The translations under genes were made by a program, and so were the position numbers. From NCBI GenBank assembly GCA_020637855.1, contig JACKJR010000003.1, positions 252,342 through 316,341 on the forward strand: a DNA stretch of 64,000 nt. Reading direction: 5' to 3'. The DNA comes from Rhodobiaceae bacterium. Its GTDB lineage: Bacteria; Pseudomonadota; Alphaproteobacteria; Rhizobiales; Tepidamorphaceae. This document shows positions 15,176 through 23,807 of the stretch, in pieces. The notes under the pieces were generated by a model, which saw nothing but the letters and a program-made list of their open reading frames with translations, did no database searches and was not told the DNA's origin. Within the stretch, counting starts at the first letter, position 1, and each line of letters starts with the position of its first letter.

Positions 15176-15652
15176 ATGGCAGACAAGAAACGAATGGCCG
15201 CGCGGCGCAACGTCGCCGAAAACCGCCGCGCGCGCTTCGATTACGAAATTCTGGACACCTATGAGGCGGGCCTGTCGCTGACAGGCACGGAGGTGAAATC
15301 TTTGCGTCAGGGCAGGGCGACCATCAACGAAGCCTATGCCGGGCCGTCGGGCAACAGCCTGTTCCTGTTCAATGCCTATATCCCCGAGTATGAGGCGGCA
15401 AACCGCTTCAACCATGAGACACGCCGTCCGCGCCGTCTGCTGCTGCATCGGCGCGAGATCAACCGGCTGATCGGCGGCGTGCAGCGCGAGGGCATGACCA
15501 TCGTGCCATTGCGGCTATACTTCAACGATCGCGGTATGGCGAAAATCCAGCTGGGGCTTGGCAAGGGCAAGAAGACCTACGACAAGCGTGAAACCGAGAA
15601 GCGGCGCAGCTGGGATCGTGACAAGGCGCGAATCCTGCGCGAGCGCGGATAA
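15176..15652 (+). CDS. smpB: SsrA-binding protein SmpB
   Basis: A 158-residue RNA-binding protein that loads tmRNA onto stalled ribosomes. The chain contains the family blocks RRARFDYEILDTYEAGL, LTGTEVKSLR and NAYIPEYEAAN, and the basic C-terminal tail KGKKTYDKRETEKRRSWDRD, which enters the mRNA channel. Length is typical. It is cotranscribed with dapA. The tmRNA gene itself is not in this window. Confidence 0.97.
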   Translation: MADKKRMAARRNVAENRRARFDYEILDTYEAGLSLTGTEVKSLRQGRATINEAYAGPSGNSLFLFNAYIPEYEAANRFNHETRRPRRLLLHRREINRLIGGVQREGMTIVPLRLYFNDRGMAKIQLGLGKGKKTYDKRETEKRRSWDRDKARILRERG

Positions 15653-15664
15653 GGGGAGGTCAGC

Positions 15665-16228
15665 ATGGTGACATCATTCGACTTGCCGGGAGGTCTGCCG
15701 GCGCCGGAAGATGATGGTGGCGCTGCTCATCTGACCGGGGTGACGATGTCGCCGGTGCAGCTTGTCGCGACTTCGGGCGAAGTGGTTGACGCGTCGGCGC
15801 TGACCGGCTGCACGGTTCTCTACATTTATCCGATGACCGGAAAGCCGGGTGTCGCGCTTCCCGATGGGTGGGACGAAATACCCGGCGCGCGCGGTTGCAC
15901 ACCGCAATCCTGTTCTTTTCGCGATCATTTCGCCGAGTTGAAGCAGCTCGGCGTGTCGCAAGTCTACGGTCTATCCACGCAAGACACCGACTACCAGCTT
16001 GAAGCAAAGGAGCGGCTGCATCTGCCGTTCGATCTGCTTTCGGATGCGGAGTTCAAACTCGGCGATGCATTGCGATTGCCGGATTTCGTCGCCGACGGTA
16101 TGCGGCTCTACAAGCGCATGGCGCTGATCCTCGATGGCGCAAGGATCCGTCACGTCTTCTACCCGGTGTTCCCACCGGACCGGAATGCCGGCGATGTCGT
16201 TGCCTGGCTGAAGGAAAACAATGTCTAG
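15665..16228 (+). CDS. Thioredoxin-fold peroxiredoxin-like protein
   Basis: A 187-residue protein with a peroxiredoxin fold. The motif GARGCTPQSCSFRDHF carries the likely peroxidatic Cys78 and a second Cys83 five residues later; YGLSTQDTDYQLEAKERLHLPFDLLSD is the AhpC/TSA-type strand-helix region. It lacks the classic PxxxTxxC spacing and so belongs to the atypical redoxin group. It follows smpB by 12 bases. Its TAG stop and that of the convergent glycosylase gene share the palindrome CTAG at 16225-16228. Confidence 0.8.
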   Translation: MVTSFDLPGGLPAPEDDGGAAHLTGVTMSPVQLVATSGEVVDASALTGCTVLYIYPMTGKPGVALPDGWDEIPGARGCTPQSCSFRDHFAELKQLGVSQVYGLSTQDTDYQLEAKERLHLPFDLLSDAEFKLGDALRLPDFVADGMRLYKRMALILDGARIRHVFYPVFPPDRNAGDVVAWLKENNV

Positions 16229-16875
16229 CCTACAGCGTTGATGTGCGCGCGGATGCTCGTCAGCACACTATCGAACATCTCAGGCGTCAGCCGTCGCGTC
16301 TGGGTGTTGTAGCGCGAGCAGTGGAAACTGTCGAAAAGCGTGATGTGGCCGATCTTGTGGTGCGCGCCATGGGCAAAAGGCGCTGATTTCAGCGGCACAT
16401 CGCACGTCCTCAACACGGCTTCATGGGCAATGCGTCCGAGCGCCAGAACCGCGGTCAGCCTTTTCATCTCCGCGAACGTTGCAGCAAGAAAAGGCCGGCA
16501 ATTGGCGGCCTCCTGCGGCGTTGGCTTGTTCTGCGGCGGCACACAGCGCACCGCATTGGCAATGCGGCAATCGACGAGACGCAGGCCGTCGTCGGGGCGC
16601 TTGTCGTAGGTGCCCGTGGCGAAGCCCGTGTTGAGCAGGGTTTCGTAGAGCAGATCGCCGGCATAGTCACCGGTGAAGGGACGGCCGGTACGGTTCGCCC
16701 CCTTCAGCCCGGGGGCGAGACCAACGATCAAAAGCTTTGCCGACGCTGCGCCAAACGATGGCACCGGCGCGTTGAAGAAGTCAGGATATTCCTGCTCGTT
16801 TTCGAAACGGAATTCGGCCAGGCGCGGACAGATCGCGCAGTCCCGCTTCGGTTCCGATGATGGGATTGCCGGCAT
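16225..16875 (-). CDS. Family 5 (UDGb-type) uracil-DNA glycosylase with iron-sulfur cluster
   Basis: A 216-residue DNA repair enzyme. Motif A reads GLAPGLKGANRTGRPFTGD (residues 52-70), the family 5 form in which the catalytic Asp of other uracil-DNA glycosylases is replaced. Cysteines C13, C16, C111 and C126 are placed to bind a 4Fe-4S cluster. The second motif FDSFHCSRYNT contains the His of motif B. Family 5 enzymes remove uracil and also hypoxanthine and other deaminated bases in vitro. Its start lies 8 bases after the stop of the NYN-domain gene in the same direction. Confidence 0.9.
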   Translation of the reverse strand: MPAIPSSEPKRDCAICPRLAEFRFENEQEYPDFFNAPVPSFGAASAKLLIVGLAPGLKGANRTGRPFTGDYAGDLLYETLLNTGFATGTYDKRPDDGLRLVDCRIANAVRCVPPQNKPTPQEAANCRPFLAATFAEMKRLTAVLALGRIAHEAVLRTCDVPLKSAPFAHGAHHKIGHITLFDSFHCSRYNTQTRRLTPEMFDSVLTSIRAHINAVG

Positions 16876-16883
16876 CGTTTAAG

Positions 16884-17504
16884 TCAGCGGTCGGCGAAGT
16901 TTTCGCCGTCCGGGCCGCCATCGTCGAAATCCTCGTAATCATCATCACGTGTTTCGCGGCGTGGCGGACGGTCCTGCTGAGGACGCCCGATCGTATCCGC
17001 CAAGGCGGACAGCTCGATGAAGTGGTCGGCCTGGCGGCGCAGTTCGTCGGCGATCATCGGCGGCTGGGTCTTCAGGGTCGAAGCGACGGTGACCCGCTTG
17101 CCCTTGCGCTGGATGGCTTCCACCAGCGAACGGAAGTCGCCATCACCGGAAAACAGCACGACATGGTCGACATACTGGGCCAGTTCCATGGCATCGATCG
17201 CCAGTTCCATGTCCATGTTGCCCTTCACCTTGCGGCGGCCGGCTGCATCGGTGAATTCCTTCGTCGGCTTGGTGACCACGGTGTAGCCGTTGTAGTCGAG
17301 CCAGTCGATCAGCGGGCGCACGGAGGAATATTCCTGATCCTCGGCAAGCGCGGTGTAATAATAGGCGCGGATCAGATGACTGTTCTTCTGGAACAAGTCC
17401 AGAAGACGGCGAAAATCGATGTCGAAGCCAAGGCCGCGGGCCGTCGAATAGAGATTGGCGCCATCGATGAAAAGGGCGACGCGTTCAGCGTGATTGAAGT
17501 TCAT
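16884..17504 (-). CDS. NYN-domain (LabA/DUF88) putative ribonuclease
   Basis: A 206-residue protein with the PIN-like NYN fold. The expected acidic metal-binding residues are present in FIDGANLY, KGNMDMELAIDA and LFSGDGDFRSLV. NYN proteins are believed to cut RNA; family members are widespread but rarely characterised. The C-terminal 40 residues are polar and arginine/aspartate rich, probably disordered. It heads a two-gene unit with the uracil-DNA glycosylase. Confidence 0.88.
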   Translation of the reverse strand: MNFNHAERVALFIDGANLYSTARGLGFDIDFRRLLDLFQKNSHLIRAYYYTALAEDQEYSSVRPLIDWLDYNGYTVVTKPTKEFTDAAGRRKVKGNMDMELAIDAMELAQYVDHVVLFSGDGDFRSLVEAIQRKGKRVTVASTLKTQPPMIADELRRQADHFIELSALADTIGRPQQDRPPRRETRDDDYEDFDDGGPDGENFADR

Positions 17505-17820
17505 GGGTCACTCCGCGGCGCGCAAAGCCCACGCGCGCCTGTTGCTGCCTAATTCATGTGAGGATCATGACCTGTTCGCACGCGCGTGTGCTGAAACCCG
17601 TCGTATTTGAAAATCGGTTTGCGCAAGCGCGCCAAATCATTTGCTCAACATTGCTGAGAGCTATGCCGGAAATCGCGGCGAATGCAAGGCATCGAAGGTT
17701 GTAAGCCCGGCAATGAATTTGCCATTTTTGGGGAGTACGGAAAGCGTTCGGACTTGCATGAACGGTCAAACCCGCCTATAGCGAGGTCTTGACTCCCAAA
17801 ACAACCAGGAGACTGGCACG
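17505..17820. other. Divergent intergenic region between the NYN gene and rpoZ
   Basis: 316 bases without a gene. It contains the rpoZ promoter near its right end. The rest is AT-richer than its surroundings and shows no other clear element. A promoter for the NYN gene on the other strand is expected but not evident. Confidence 0.6.
17754..17782 (+). promoter_or_regulatory. Sigma-70-type promoter for rpoZ
   Basis: TTGCAT (17754-17759), a 17-base spacer and TATAGC (17777-17782) lie 38 bases before the rpoZ start, followed by AGGAG at 17807-17811 as ribosome site. Confidence 0.65.
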
Positions 17821-18195
17821 ATGGCGCGCGTCACCGTGGAAGATTGTATCGACAAGGTCGACAACCGTTTTGATCTTGTTCTGCTTGCCGGCCACAGGGC
17901 CCGGATGATCTCCAGCGGCTCACCGATCACGGTGAACCGCGATAACGACAAGAATCCTGTCGTTGCGCTTCGCGAAATCGCCGACGAGACCCTTTCGCCG
18001 GAAGATCTGCGCGAGGAGCTGATTCATTCCTTGCAGAAGCACGTTGAGGTTGATGAGCCCGAGGCCGATACCGTGCCTCGTATTGCAGCTGAAGGCAGCA
18101 ACGAAGACGGTGAGCCGCTCGACAGCATCGACCTTTCCGAGGAAGAATTGCGCCGTGCTCTGGAAGGTCTGAAGCCGCCGGAACGTGACGATTGA
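17821..18195 (+). CDS. rpoZ: RNA polymerase omega subunit
   Basis: A 124-residue subunit that helps assemble the polymerase and, in proteobacteria, forms one ppGpp-binding site. The conserved block MARVTVEDCIDKVDNRFDLV and the following AGHRAR are diagnostic. The acidic C-terminal half is longer than in E. coli, as usual in Rhizobiales. It lies 57 bases ahead of the ppGpp synthetase/hydrolase gene, a widely conserved pairing that puts a ppGpp target beside its synthetase. Confidence 0.97.
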   Translation: MARVTVEDCIDKVDNRFDLVLLAGHRARMISSGSPITVNRDNDKNPVVALREIADETLSPEDLREELIHSLQKHVEVDEPEADTVPRIAAEGSNEDGEPLDSIDLSEEELRRALEGLKPPERDD

Positions 18196-18252
18196 TCGAG
18201 GGGTAGTTCCGGCAGCCTGCCTGCCGGCCAAGCGTAGCGGAGACGTCCGCAG

Positions 18253-20523
18253 ATGATGCGGCAATACGAACTCGTCGAACGGGTCGCCCGCTACAATCCC
18301 CATACCGACGAGCAACTGCTCAACCGGGCCTACGTCTACGCCATGAAGGCGCACGGGTCGCAAACCCGTGCGTCGGGCGATCCTTATTTCTCCCATCCGC
18401 TAGAAGTTGCCGCGATCCTGACCACTCTCAGGCTCGACGATGCGACCATTGTTGCTGCGCTTCTGCACGATACGATCGAGGATACCGATGCGACGCGCGA
18501 GGAAATCGACCGGCTGTTTGGCCCGGAGATTGGAGCGCTTGTCGACGGACTGACCAAGATCAAGAAGCTCGATCTGGTGTCCAAGCGGGCCGCTCAGGCG
18601 GAAAACCTGCGTAAACTGCTGCTGGCGATCGCCGATGACGTGCGCGTCCTGCTGGTCAAGCTCGCCGACCGGCTGCACAACATGCGCACGCTTGAGTATG
18701 TGCCGGTCGACAAGCGGACCCGGATTGCCGAAGAGACGCTGGACATATACGCGCCATTGGCCGGCGGCATGGGCATCCACTGGATGCGGGAAGAACTGGA
18801 GGATTTATCCTTCCAGACTTTGCAGCCGGAGGCCTACAGGGTCATCTCGATGCAGCTTGCCGAGAGGCGTGAGGAATCCGCCAAGGTCATTTCCGAGATC
18901 GCGATTGCACTGCGCGAAAAAATCGGGGCTGCTGGCATAACCGCGGAAATCAGCGGGCGTGAAAAGCGTCCATATTCTGTCTGGAGCAAGATGGAACGAA
19001 AGGCTGTTTCATTCGAACAGCTTTCCGACATCTACGGTTTCCGTGTGATCGTCGAGAATATTGCCGATTGCTACCGCACCATCGGCATCGTTCACACGAC
19101 CTGGTCTATGGTTCCCGGCCGTTTCAAGGACTACATCTCGACACCGAAGCAGAACGATTACCGTTCGATCCACACGACGGTACTCGGCCCCGGGCATCAG
19201 CGCGTCGAATTGCAGGTGCGCACGCGAGAAATGCATGACATCGCCGAATACGGCATTGCGGCGCACGTGATTTACAAGGAAGGCGTGCCGAAAGTCGCCA
19301 ATGGCGATGCGCGCAAGGGCAAGCTCTCCGCGATCGACAGCAACGCCTACAGATGGCTCAGGCAGCTTGTGGAGATGCTGGCGGAGGGGGATACGCCGGA
19401 GGAATTCCTCGAGCACACCAAGCTGCAGCTGTTTCAGGATCAGGTTTTCTGTTTCACCCCGAAAGGGCGGGTGATCTCTTTGCCGCGCGGTGCCAATGCC
19501 ATCGACTTTGCCTATGCGGTGCATACCGATGTCGGCAACAATGCCATCGGTTGCAAGATAAACGGGCGCCTCGAGCCGCTTATAAGTCAGTTGAATAATG
19601 GCGATGAAGTTGATGTTTTAACTGCTAAAAATCAAGTTCCTCCCGCTGCGTGGGAATCGCTGGTCATGACCGGCAAAGCACGCCAGTCGATCCGCCGGGC
19701 CGCGCGTGCGCAGATCCGCACGCAATATGCCGGCCTGGGGCGCAAGATGCTGGAGCGCGCCTTTGCGCGGATACCGCGCGCGTATTCCGATGAGAAGCTG
19801 GCGGCGGTGCTGGCCAGGCTGGGACAGTCGAATGTGGATGATGCGCTTTCAGCGGTGGGCCGCGGCGAGATTCCCGCCAGTGATGTAATCAAGGCCGTCT
19901 ATCCCGATCATCGCGATGAGCGTGCTCGCGACAAGACATCAAGTGGCGATGCGGGACGCGGCGAGGAGGGCTGGTTCGGGCTGCGCCGCGCCATGGGGCT
20001 GAAATTCCGCTGGCCGGGCCGGTCTTCCCGGGGAAGCAAGGCAACGGGGGGGAAAGGCGAGGCTGGTTCGGACGCCATTCCGATCCGCGGCCTGCACGGT
20101 GATCTGCCGGTACAATTCGCCCCCAAGGGCGGCGCCGTTCCCGGTGATCGTATCGTCGGCATCATGATGCCGGGCGAGGCCATCACCATATATCCGATAC
20201 AGTCGCCTGAACTGAAGCAGTTTGATGACCAGCCGGAACGCTGGCTGGACGTGCGATGGGCTATCGATGCGGACAACCCCGAACGCTTTCCCGCCGTGAT
20301 TGCGGTGAGGGCGCTCAACGAGCCTGGATCCTTGGCGGGGATTGCCCAGATCATCGGTGAGCAGGATGCAAACATCGATACCGTCATCATGACGATGCGT
20401 GCGCCCGACTTCACGGAAATGGAAATTGCGGTCGAGGTATGGGATTTGAAACATCTCAACCGCATCATGGCTCTTCTGAAGAGCGCGGCAGTGGTCAACG
20501 CGGTGTGGCGCGTAAACGGATAA
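18253..20523 (+). CDS. rsh: Bifunctional (p)ppGpp synthetase/hydrolase, Rel/SpoT family
   Basis: A 756-residue stringent-response enzyme. The N-terminal HD hydrolase domain is intact (H48, H72-D73 in ALLHDTIEDT). The synthetase domain has YGFRVIVE, GRFKDYISTPK (the RxKD form of bifunctional enzymes, not the ExDD form of RelA) and NDYRSIHTT. A TGS domain follows (FTPKGRVISLPRGAN), and a C-terminal ACT domain begins near ALNEPGSLAGIAQI. Both activities should be present, as expected for the single long RSH protein of alphaproteobacteria. The TGS region contains an AT-rich patch with rare codons (19580-19640). The next gene, pyrE, starts 17 bases later. Confidence 0.96.
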   Translation: MMRQYELVERVARYNPHTDEQLLNRAYVYAMKAHGSQTRASGDPYFSHPLEVAAILTTLRLDDATIVAALLHDTIEDTDATREEIDRLFGPEIGALVDGLTKIKKLDLVSKRAAQAENLRKLLLAIADDVRVLLVKLADRLHNMRTLEYVPVDKRTRIAEETLDIYAPLAGGMGIHWMREELEDLSFQTLQPEAYRVISMQLAERREESAKVISEIAIALREKIGAAGITAEISGREKRPYSVWSKMERKAVSFEQLSDIYGFRVIVENIADCYRTIGIVHTTWSMVPGRFKDYISTPKQNDYRSIHTTVLGPGHQRVELQVRTREMHDIAEYGIAAHVIYKEGVPKVANGDARKGKLSAIDSNAYRWLRQLVEMLAEGDTPEEFLEHTKLQLFQDQVFCFTPKGRVISLPRGANAIDFAYAVHTDVGNNAIGCKINGRLEPLISQLNNGDEVDVLTAKNQVPPAAWESLVMTGKARQSIRRAARAQIRTQYAGLGRKMLERAFARIPRAYSDEKLAAVLARLGQSNVDDALSAVGRGEIPASDVIKAVYPDHRDERARDKTSSGDAGRGEEGWFGLRRAMGLKFRWPGRSSRGSKATGGKGEAGSDAIPIRGLHGDLPVQFAPKGGAVPGDRIVGIMMPGEAITIYPIQSPELKQFDDQPERWLDVRWAIDADNPERFPAVIAVRALNEPGSLAGIAQIIGEQDANIDTVIMTMRAPDFTEMEIAVEVWDLKHLNRIMALLKSAAVVNAVWRVNG

Positions 20524-20540
20524 CGGCAGGGGAACACGGT

Positions 20541-21140
20541 ATGCACAAGGATGAGGTCATCAGCATTTTCCGCCAGGCGAATGCCATCCTGGAGGGGCAT
20601 TTCGTGCTGTCCTCGGGCCGCCACAGCCCCGTATTCCTGCAGAAAGCGCGTGTGTTCATGTATCCCGAGCTGACCGAACGGCTCTGCAAGGGGCTGGCGC
20701 AGGCGATACGGGCAGCCGGCCACGAAATAGACCTTGTCGTTTCCCCCGCGCTTGGCGGCCTCATACCGGGGTACGAGACCGCGCGCCACCTCGGCGTGCC
20801 GGCGATCTGGGTGGAGCGTGAGGACGGCGAGTTCCAGCTTCGCCGTGGTTTCGAGATTGAGCCGGGCGCGCGGATTGCCATTGTCGAGGACATTGTCACG
20901 ACCGGGCTGTCGAGCCGCGAGGCGGTCGATTGCGTCAAGGGATTGGGCGGAGACGTGCGCTGTTGCGCCTGTTTGATCGACCGCTCGGCCGGAAAGGCCG
21001 ATCCGGGCGTTGAAATGGTGGCACTGGCGGCAATGGATGTGCCAAGCTATGCGTCTGACGAAATTCCCCCCGATCTGGCCGCTATTCCGGCGACCAAACC
21101 GGGAAGCAGGCATTTGAGTGCGGTAAAGCAGGCAGGTTGA
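20541..21140 (+). CDS. pyrE: Orotate phosphoribosyltransferase
   Basis: A 199-residue enzyme that joins orotate to PRPP in pyrimidine synthesis. The PRPP-binding motif IVEDIVTTGLSSREAV is intact; the orotate-loop region reads SSGRHSPVFLQKARVF. I place the start at MHKDEVI (20541) after GGCAGGGGAA, rather than at an earlier frame inside rsh that would overlap by 85 bases. Length is typical for alphaproteobacteria. Confidence 0.95.
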   Translation: MHKDEVISIFRQANAILEGHFVLSSGRHSPVFLQKARVFMYPELTERLCKGLAQAIRAAGHEIDLVVSPALGGLIPGYETARHLGVPAIWVEREDGEFQLRRGFEIEPGARIAIVEDIVTTGLSSREAVDCVKGLGGDVRCCACLIDRSAGKADPGVEMVALAAMDVPSYASDEIPPDLAAIPATKPGSRHLSAVKQAG

Positions 21141-21144
21141 CGCC

Positions 21145-21714
21145 ATGATACTTGGACGGCGCAGCAAGGAACCGATCGGGGACAGGGTGCGCGTCGCCTT
21201 GTGGCCGCGCCGGTCTTGGTCGCGTTCGGTCGAGTACATCAAGAAGCGGGTGTTGCGCCTGAAAGCGACGCCACATGCGATAGCCGCTGGTTTTGCCGCC
21301 GGTGTGTTCGCCTCCTTCACACCGTTGATGGGATTTCATTTCATCCTGGCGGCCCTGATGGCATGGCTGACGCGGGGCAGCATCATTGCATCTGCCTTTG
21401 GCACCTTCATCGGCAATCCCCTTACGTTTCCGCTCATTTGGGGCGCAACCTACAGTCTTGGGTCGAAGTTCCTGGGCAGCAATGGCGCGCATCATGCCGC
21501 CACGCACCTTTATGACCATCTGACGTGGTCGACCTTTTCCCTTAAGGCCGTATGGACGCTGATCTTGCCGATGTGCATCGGCGGCGTGATATTGGGGTCG
21601 ATCGGGTGGGTGCTTTTCTACTTCCCGATCAAGGCGGCGATTACAGGATACCAGAACCGGCGCAATGCCCGGATTGCCGCCCGCAATGGTGCGACAACGC
21701 AAGCTGCCGAATAA
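21145..21714 (+). CDS. DUF2062 membrane protein
   Basis: A 189-residue protein of the DUF2062 family. Membrane segments are visible around residues 48-80 (AIAAGFAAGVFASFTPLMGFH region), 88-110 (IIASAFGTFIGNPLTFPL) and 138-165. The GxFxSFTPxxGFH and GNPLTFP motifs are the family signature. Function unknown. It starts 4 bases after pyrE and is followed by pdxJ, a neighbour relation typical of rhizobia. Confidence 0.9.
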   Translation: MILGRRSKEPIGDRVRVALWPRRSWSRSVEYIKKRVLRLKATPHAIAAGFAAGVFASFTPLMGFHFILAALMAWLTRGSIIASAFGTFIGNPLTFPLIWGATYSLGSKFLGSNGAHHAATHLYDHLTWSTFSLKAVWTLILPMCIGGVILGSIGWVLFYFPIKAAITGYQNRRNARIAARNGATTQAAE

Positions 21715-21739
21715 TAACCCGGGACGAGGCGTTCAAGAG

Positions 21740-22513
21740 ATGACCGTTTCCAGCCGTTTTCTACGACTTGGTGTCAATATCGATCATGTGGCCACGATCC
21801 GGAATGCGCGCGGTGGCCGCTTTCCCGATCCCGTACGCGCTGCCCATCTGGCTGCTGCGGCAGGCGCCGACGGCATAACCGCGCATCTGCGTGAGGACCG
21901 CAGGCATATTTCCGATGAGGATATTGCGCGTCTGACGCGTGAAATCGACAAGCCGCTCAACCTGGAAATGGCCGCGACGCAGGAGATGCTCGATATTGCT
22001 CTTGCGCATCTGCCCCATGCCTGCTGCATCGTTCCGGAAAAACGCGAGGAGAGGACCACGGAAGGCGGGCTGGACGCGGCGGCCAATTTCGAGCGGCTCG
22101 AACCGATCGTGAAGGCGCTGCGCGATGCCGGATCGCGTGTCTCCTTGTTCATCGAGCCCGATCCCCGCCAACTCGATGCGGCTGTGGAGCTAGGAGTGCC
22201 GGTTGTGGAACTTCATACCGGGCGTTATTGCGAGCTGGATATCGCCGGGGAATTCGGGATGCGCGACGCTGAATGCGAGCGCATTGCATCCGCGGCTGCC
22301 CATGGTGCGTCGCGCGGGCTTGAGGTGCACGCAGGGCATGGTCTGACCTTCGAGACCGTCGGGCCTATCGCGGCCATTGCGGAACTCGCCGAACTCAACA
22401 TCGGGCATTTCCTGATCGGCGAAGCCATCTTCACCGGTCTGGAGGCGGCCATCCGCAAGATGCGCAACCTGATGGACAGGGCACGGGCGCAGGCGATGGC
22501 CGAGCCCGCATGA
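21740..22513 (+). CDS. pdxJ: Pyridoxine 5'-phosphate synthase
   Basis: A 257-residue TIM-barrel enzyme that condenses 1-deoxyxylulose 5-phosphate with 3-amino-2-oxopropyl phosphate to give pyridoxine 5'-phosphate. LGVNIDHVATIRNARGG, GADGITAHLREDRRHI and EVHAGHGLTFETV are diagnostic blocks; the catalytic His and Glu are in these. The ATG at 21740 is chosen; an earlier in-frame Met lies within the DUF2062 gene. Its TGA overlaps the acpS ATG (ATGA), so translation is coupled, a very common pairing. Confidence 0.97.
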   Translation: MTVSSRFLRLGVNIDHVATIRNARGGRFPDPVRAAHLAAAAGADGITAHLREDRRHISDEDIARLTREIDKPLNLEMAATQEMLDIALAHLPHACCIVPEKREERTTEGGLDAAANFERLEPIVKALRDAGSRVSLFIEPDPRQLDAAVELGVPVVELHTGRYCELDIAGEFGMRDAECERIASAAAHGASRGLEVHAGHGLTFETVGPIAAIAELAELNIGHFLIGEAIFTGLEAAIRKMRNLMDRARAQAMAEPA

Positions 22514-22920
22514 TTCTCGGGCTTGGAAACGACATTATCGACATCAGGCGTGTTGAGCGGACGCTGGAACGCCATGGCGAGCGGTTCACGATGCGTGTCT
22601 TTACCGAGATCGAGCGCGCCAAGTCGGATCGCCGCCGTTTGCGTGCCGCCTCCTATGCCAAGCGTTTTGCCGCAAAAGAGGCTTGTGCCAAGGCTCTTGG
22701 GACCGGCCTGAGCCGTGGCGTTTACTGGCGTGATCTGGGCGTGATCAACCTGCCCGGCGGAAAACCGACCATGAAATTGACCGGAAATGCGCTTGAACGT
22801 CTCAATTCCATGGTTCCCACCGGCTATGTGGCGCAGATTGATCTGACCATCACCGATGATTTCCCGATGGCGCAGGCCATCGTGATCATCTCGGCAGTGC
22901 CGCAGGACTTCGCCGTTTGA
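22510..22920 (+). CDS. acpS: Holo-[acyl-carrier-protein] synthase
   Basis: A 136-residue enzyme that transfers phosphopantetheine from CoA to acyl carrier protein. The metal-binding Asp of GLGNDIIDIRRVE and the KRFAAKEACAKALGTG block with its Glu are intact. Length and coupling to pdxJ are standard. Confidence 0.97.
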   Translation: MILGLGNDIIDIRRVERTLERHGERFTMRVFTEIERAKSDRRRLRAASYAKRFAAKEACAKALGTGLSRGVYWRDLGVINLPGGKPTMKLTGNALERLNSMVPTGYVAQIDLTITDDFPMAQAIVIISAVPQDFAV

Positions 22921-22953
22921 ACCGTCTCATGAGGTATGAATTGCCGCACGACA

Positions 22954-22982
22954 TTGCCGGTATAGCGGCGAACCATTATATC
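22954..22982 (+). promoter_or_regulatory. Putative sigma-70-type promoter for lepB
   Basis: TTGCCG (22954-22959), a 17-base spacer and TATATC (22977-22982) lie in the 128-base gap before lepB. The spacing is ideal and the -10 box is good. It would drive the lepB-rnc-era-recO block. Confidence 0.5.
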
Positions 22983-23048
22983 GGCGAACAGTCGTGTTGA
23001 CGGGTCCGGCGATTCGTCTCAAGTGCCAATCAGGGAAAAGAAGGCGAG

Positions 23049-23807
23049 ATGAGCGTGTCGAGAGATCGCAGCAGTGCGCAATCCGGTAGCACCGGCGAAA
23101 CAATCCGCATTGTCATTCATGCACTGATCATCGCTCTGGTGATCCGGACATTCCTGTTCCAGCCGTTTTCGATCCCCTCCGGCTCGATGAAATCAACGCT
23201 GCTGATCGGGGATTACCTGTTCGTATCGAAGTACAGCTACGGTTATTCGCGGTTTTCGTTTCCATTCGGACCGGCGCTTTTTTCCGGGCGCATCCTTGCC
23301 AGCGTTCCCGAACGTGGCGATGTCATTGTGTTCAAACTGCCGCGCGACAATTCCACAGACTACATCAAGCGGGTGATCGGTCTTCCCGGCGATCACATCC
23401 AGGTCATTGGCGGGGTCGTCCATATCAACGGACAGCCCGTGAAGCGCGAACGGCTTGAGGATTATGTCGAGCTGGACGATCGCGGCAACAAGATCACCGT
23501 TCCGCGCTATCGCGAGACGCTGCCGGAGGGCAAGACCTATACGGTGCTCGACCTGGTCGATAACGGATATGGCGACAACACGCCGGAATATGTGGTGCCC
23601 GAAGGCCATTTCTTCATGATGGGCGACAATCGCGACAATTCCACCGATAGCCGGTTCCTCAACATGGTCGGTTATGTGCCGTTCGAGAATCTGGTCGGCA
23701 AGGCGCAGATCATCTTCCTGTCGCTCCACGATGGCGACCGGTTCTGGGAGTTCTGGAAATGGCCGCGCTCGATCCGTTGGAACAGGCTGTTCTCGGGGAT
23801 TGAATGA
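23049..23807 (+). CDS. lepB: Signal peptidase I
   Basis: A 252-residue inner-membrane protease that removes Sec and Tat signal peptides. A single N-terminal helix (about 19-38) precedes the catalytic Ser46 in IPSGSMKST; the general-base Lys107 is in YIKRVIGLPGD; the box GDNRDNSTDSR is the family E region. The short N-terminus with one helix is typical of alphaproteobacteria. The stop overlaps the rnc start (ATGA). Confidence 0.97.
   Translation: MSVSRDRSSAQSGSTGETIRIVIHALIIALVIRTFLFQPFSIPSGSMKSTLLIGDYLFVSKYSYGYSRFSFPFGPALFSGRILASVPERGDVIVFKLPRDNSTDYIKRVIGLPGDHIQVIGGVVHINGQPVKRERLEDYVELDDRGNKITVPRYRETLPEGKTYTVLDLVDNGYGDNTPEYVVPEGHFFMMGDNRDNSTDSRFLNMVGYVPFENLVGKAQIIFLSLHDGDRFWEFWKWPRSIRWNRLFSGIE

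Noticed and set aside
14042..15448. A 468-codon open frame opposite dapA and smpB
   Set aside because: It crosses two clear genes and their gap, has no domain, and is explained by GC bias.
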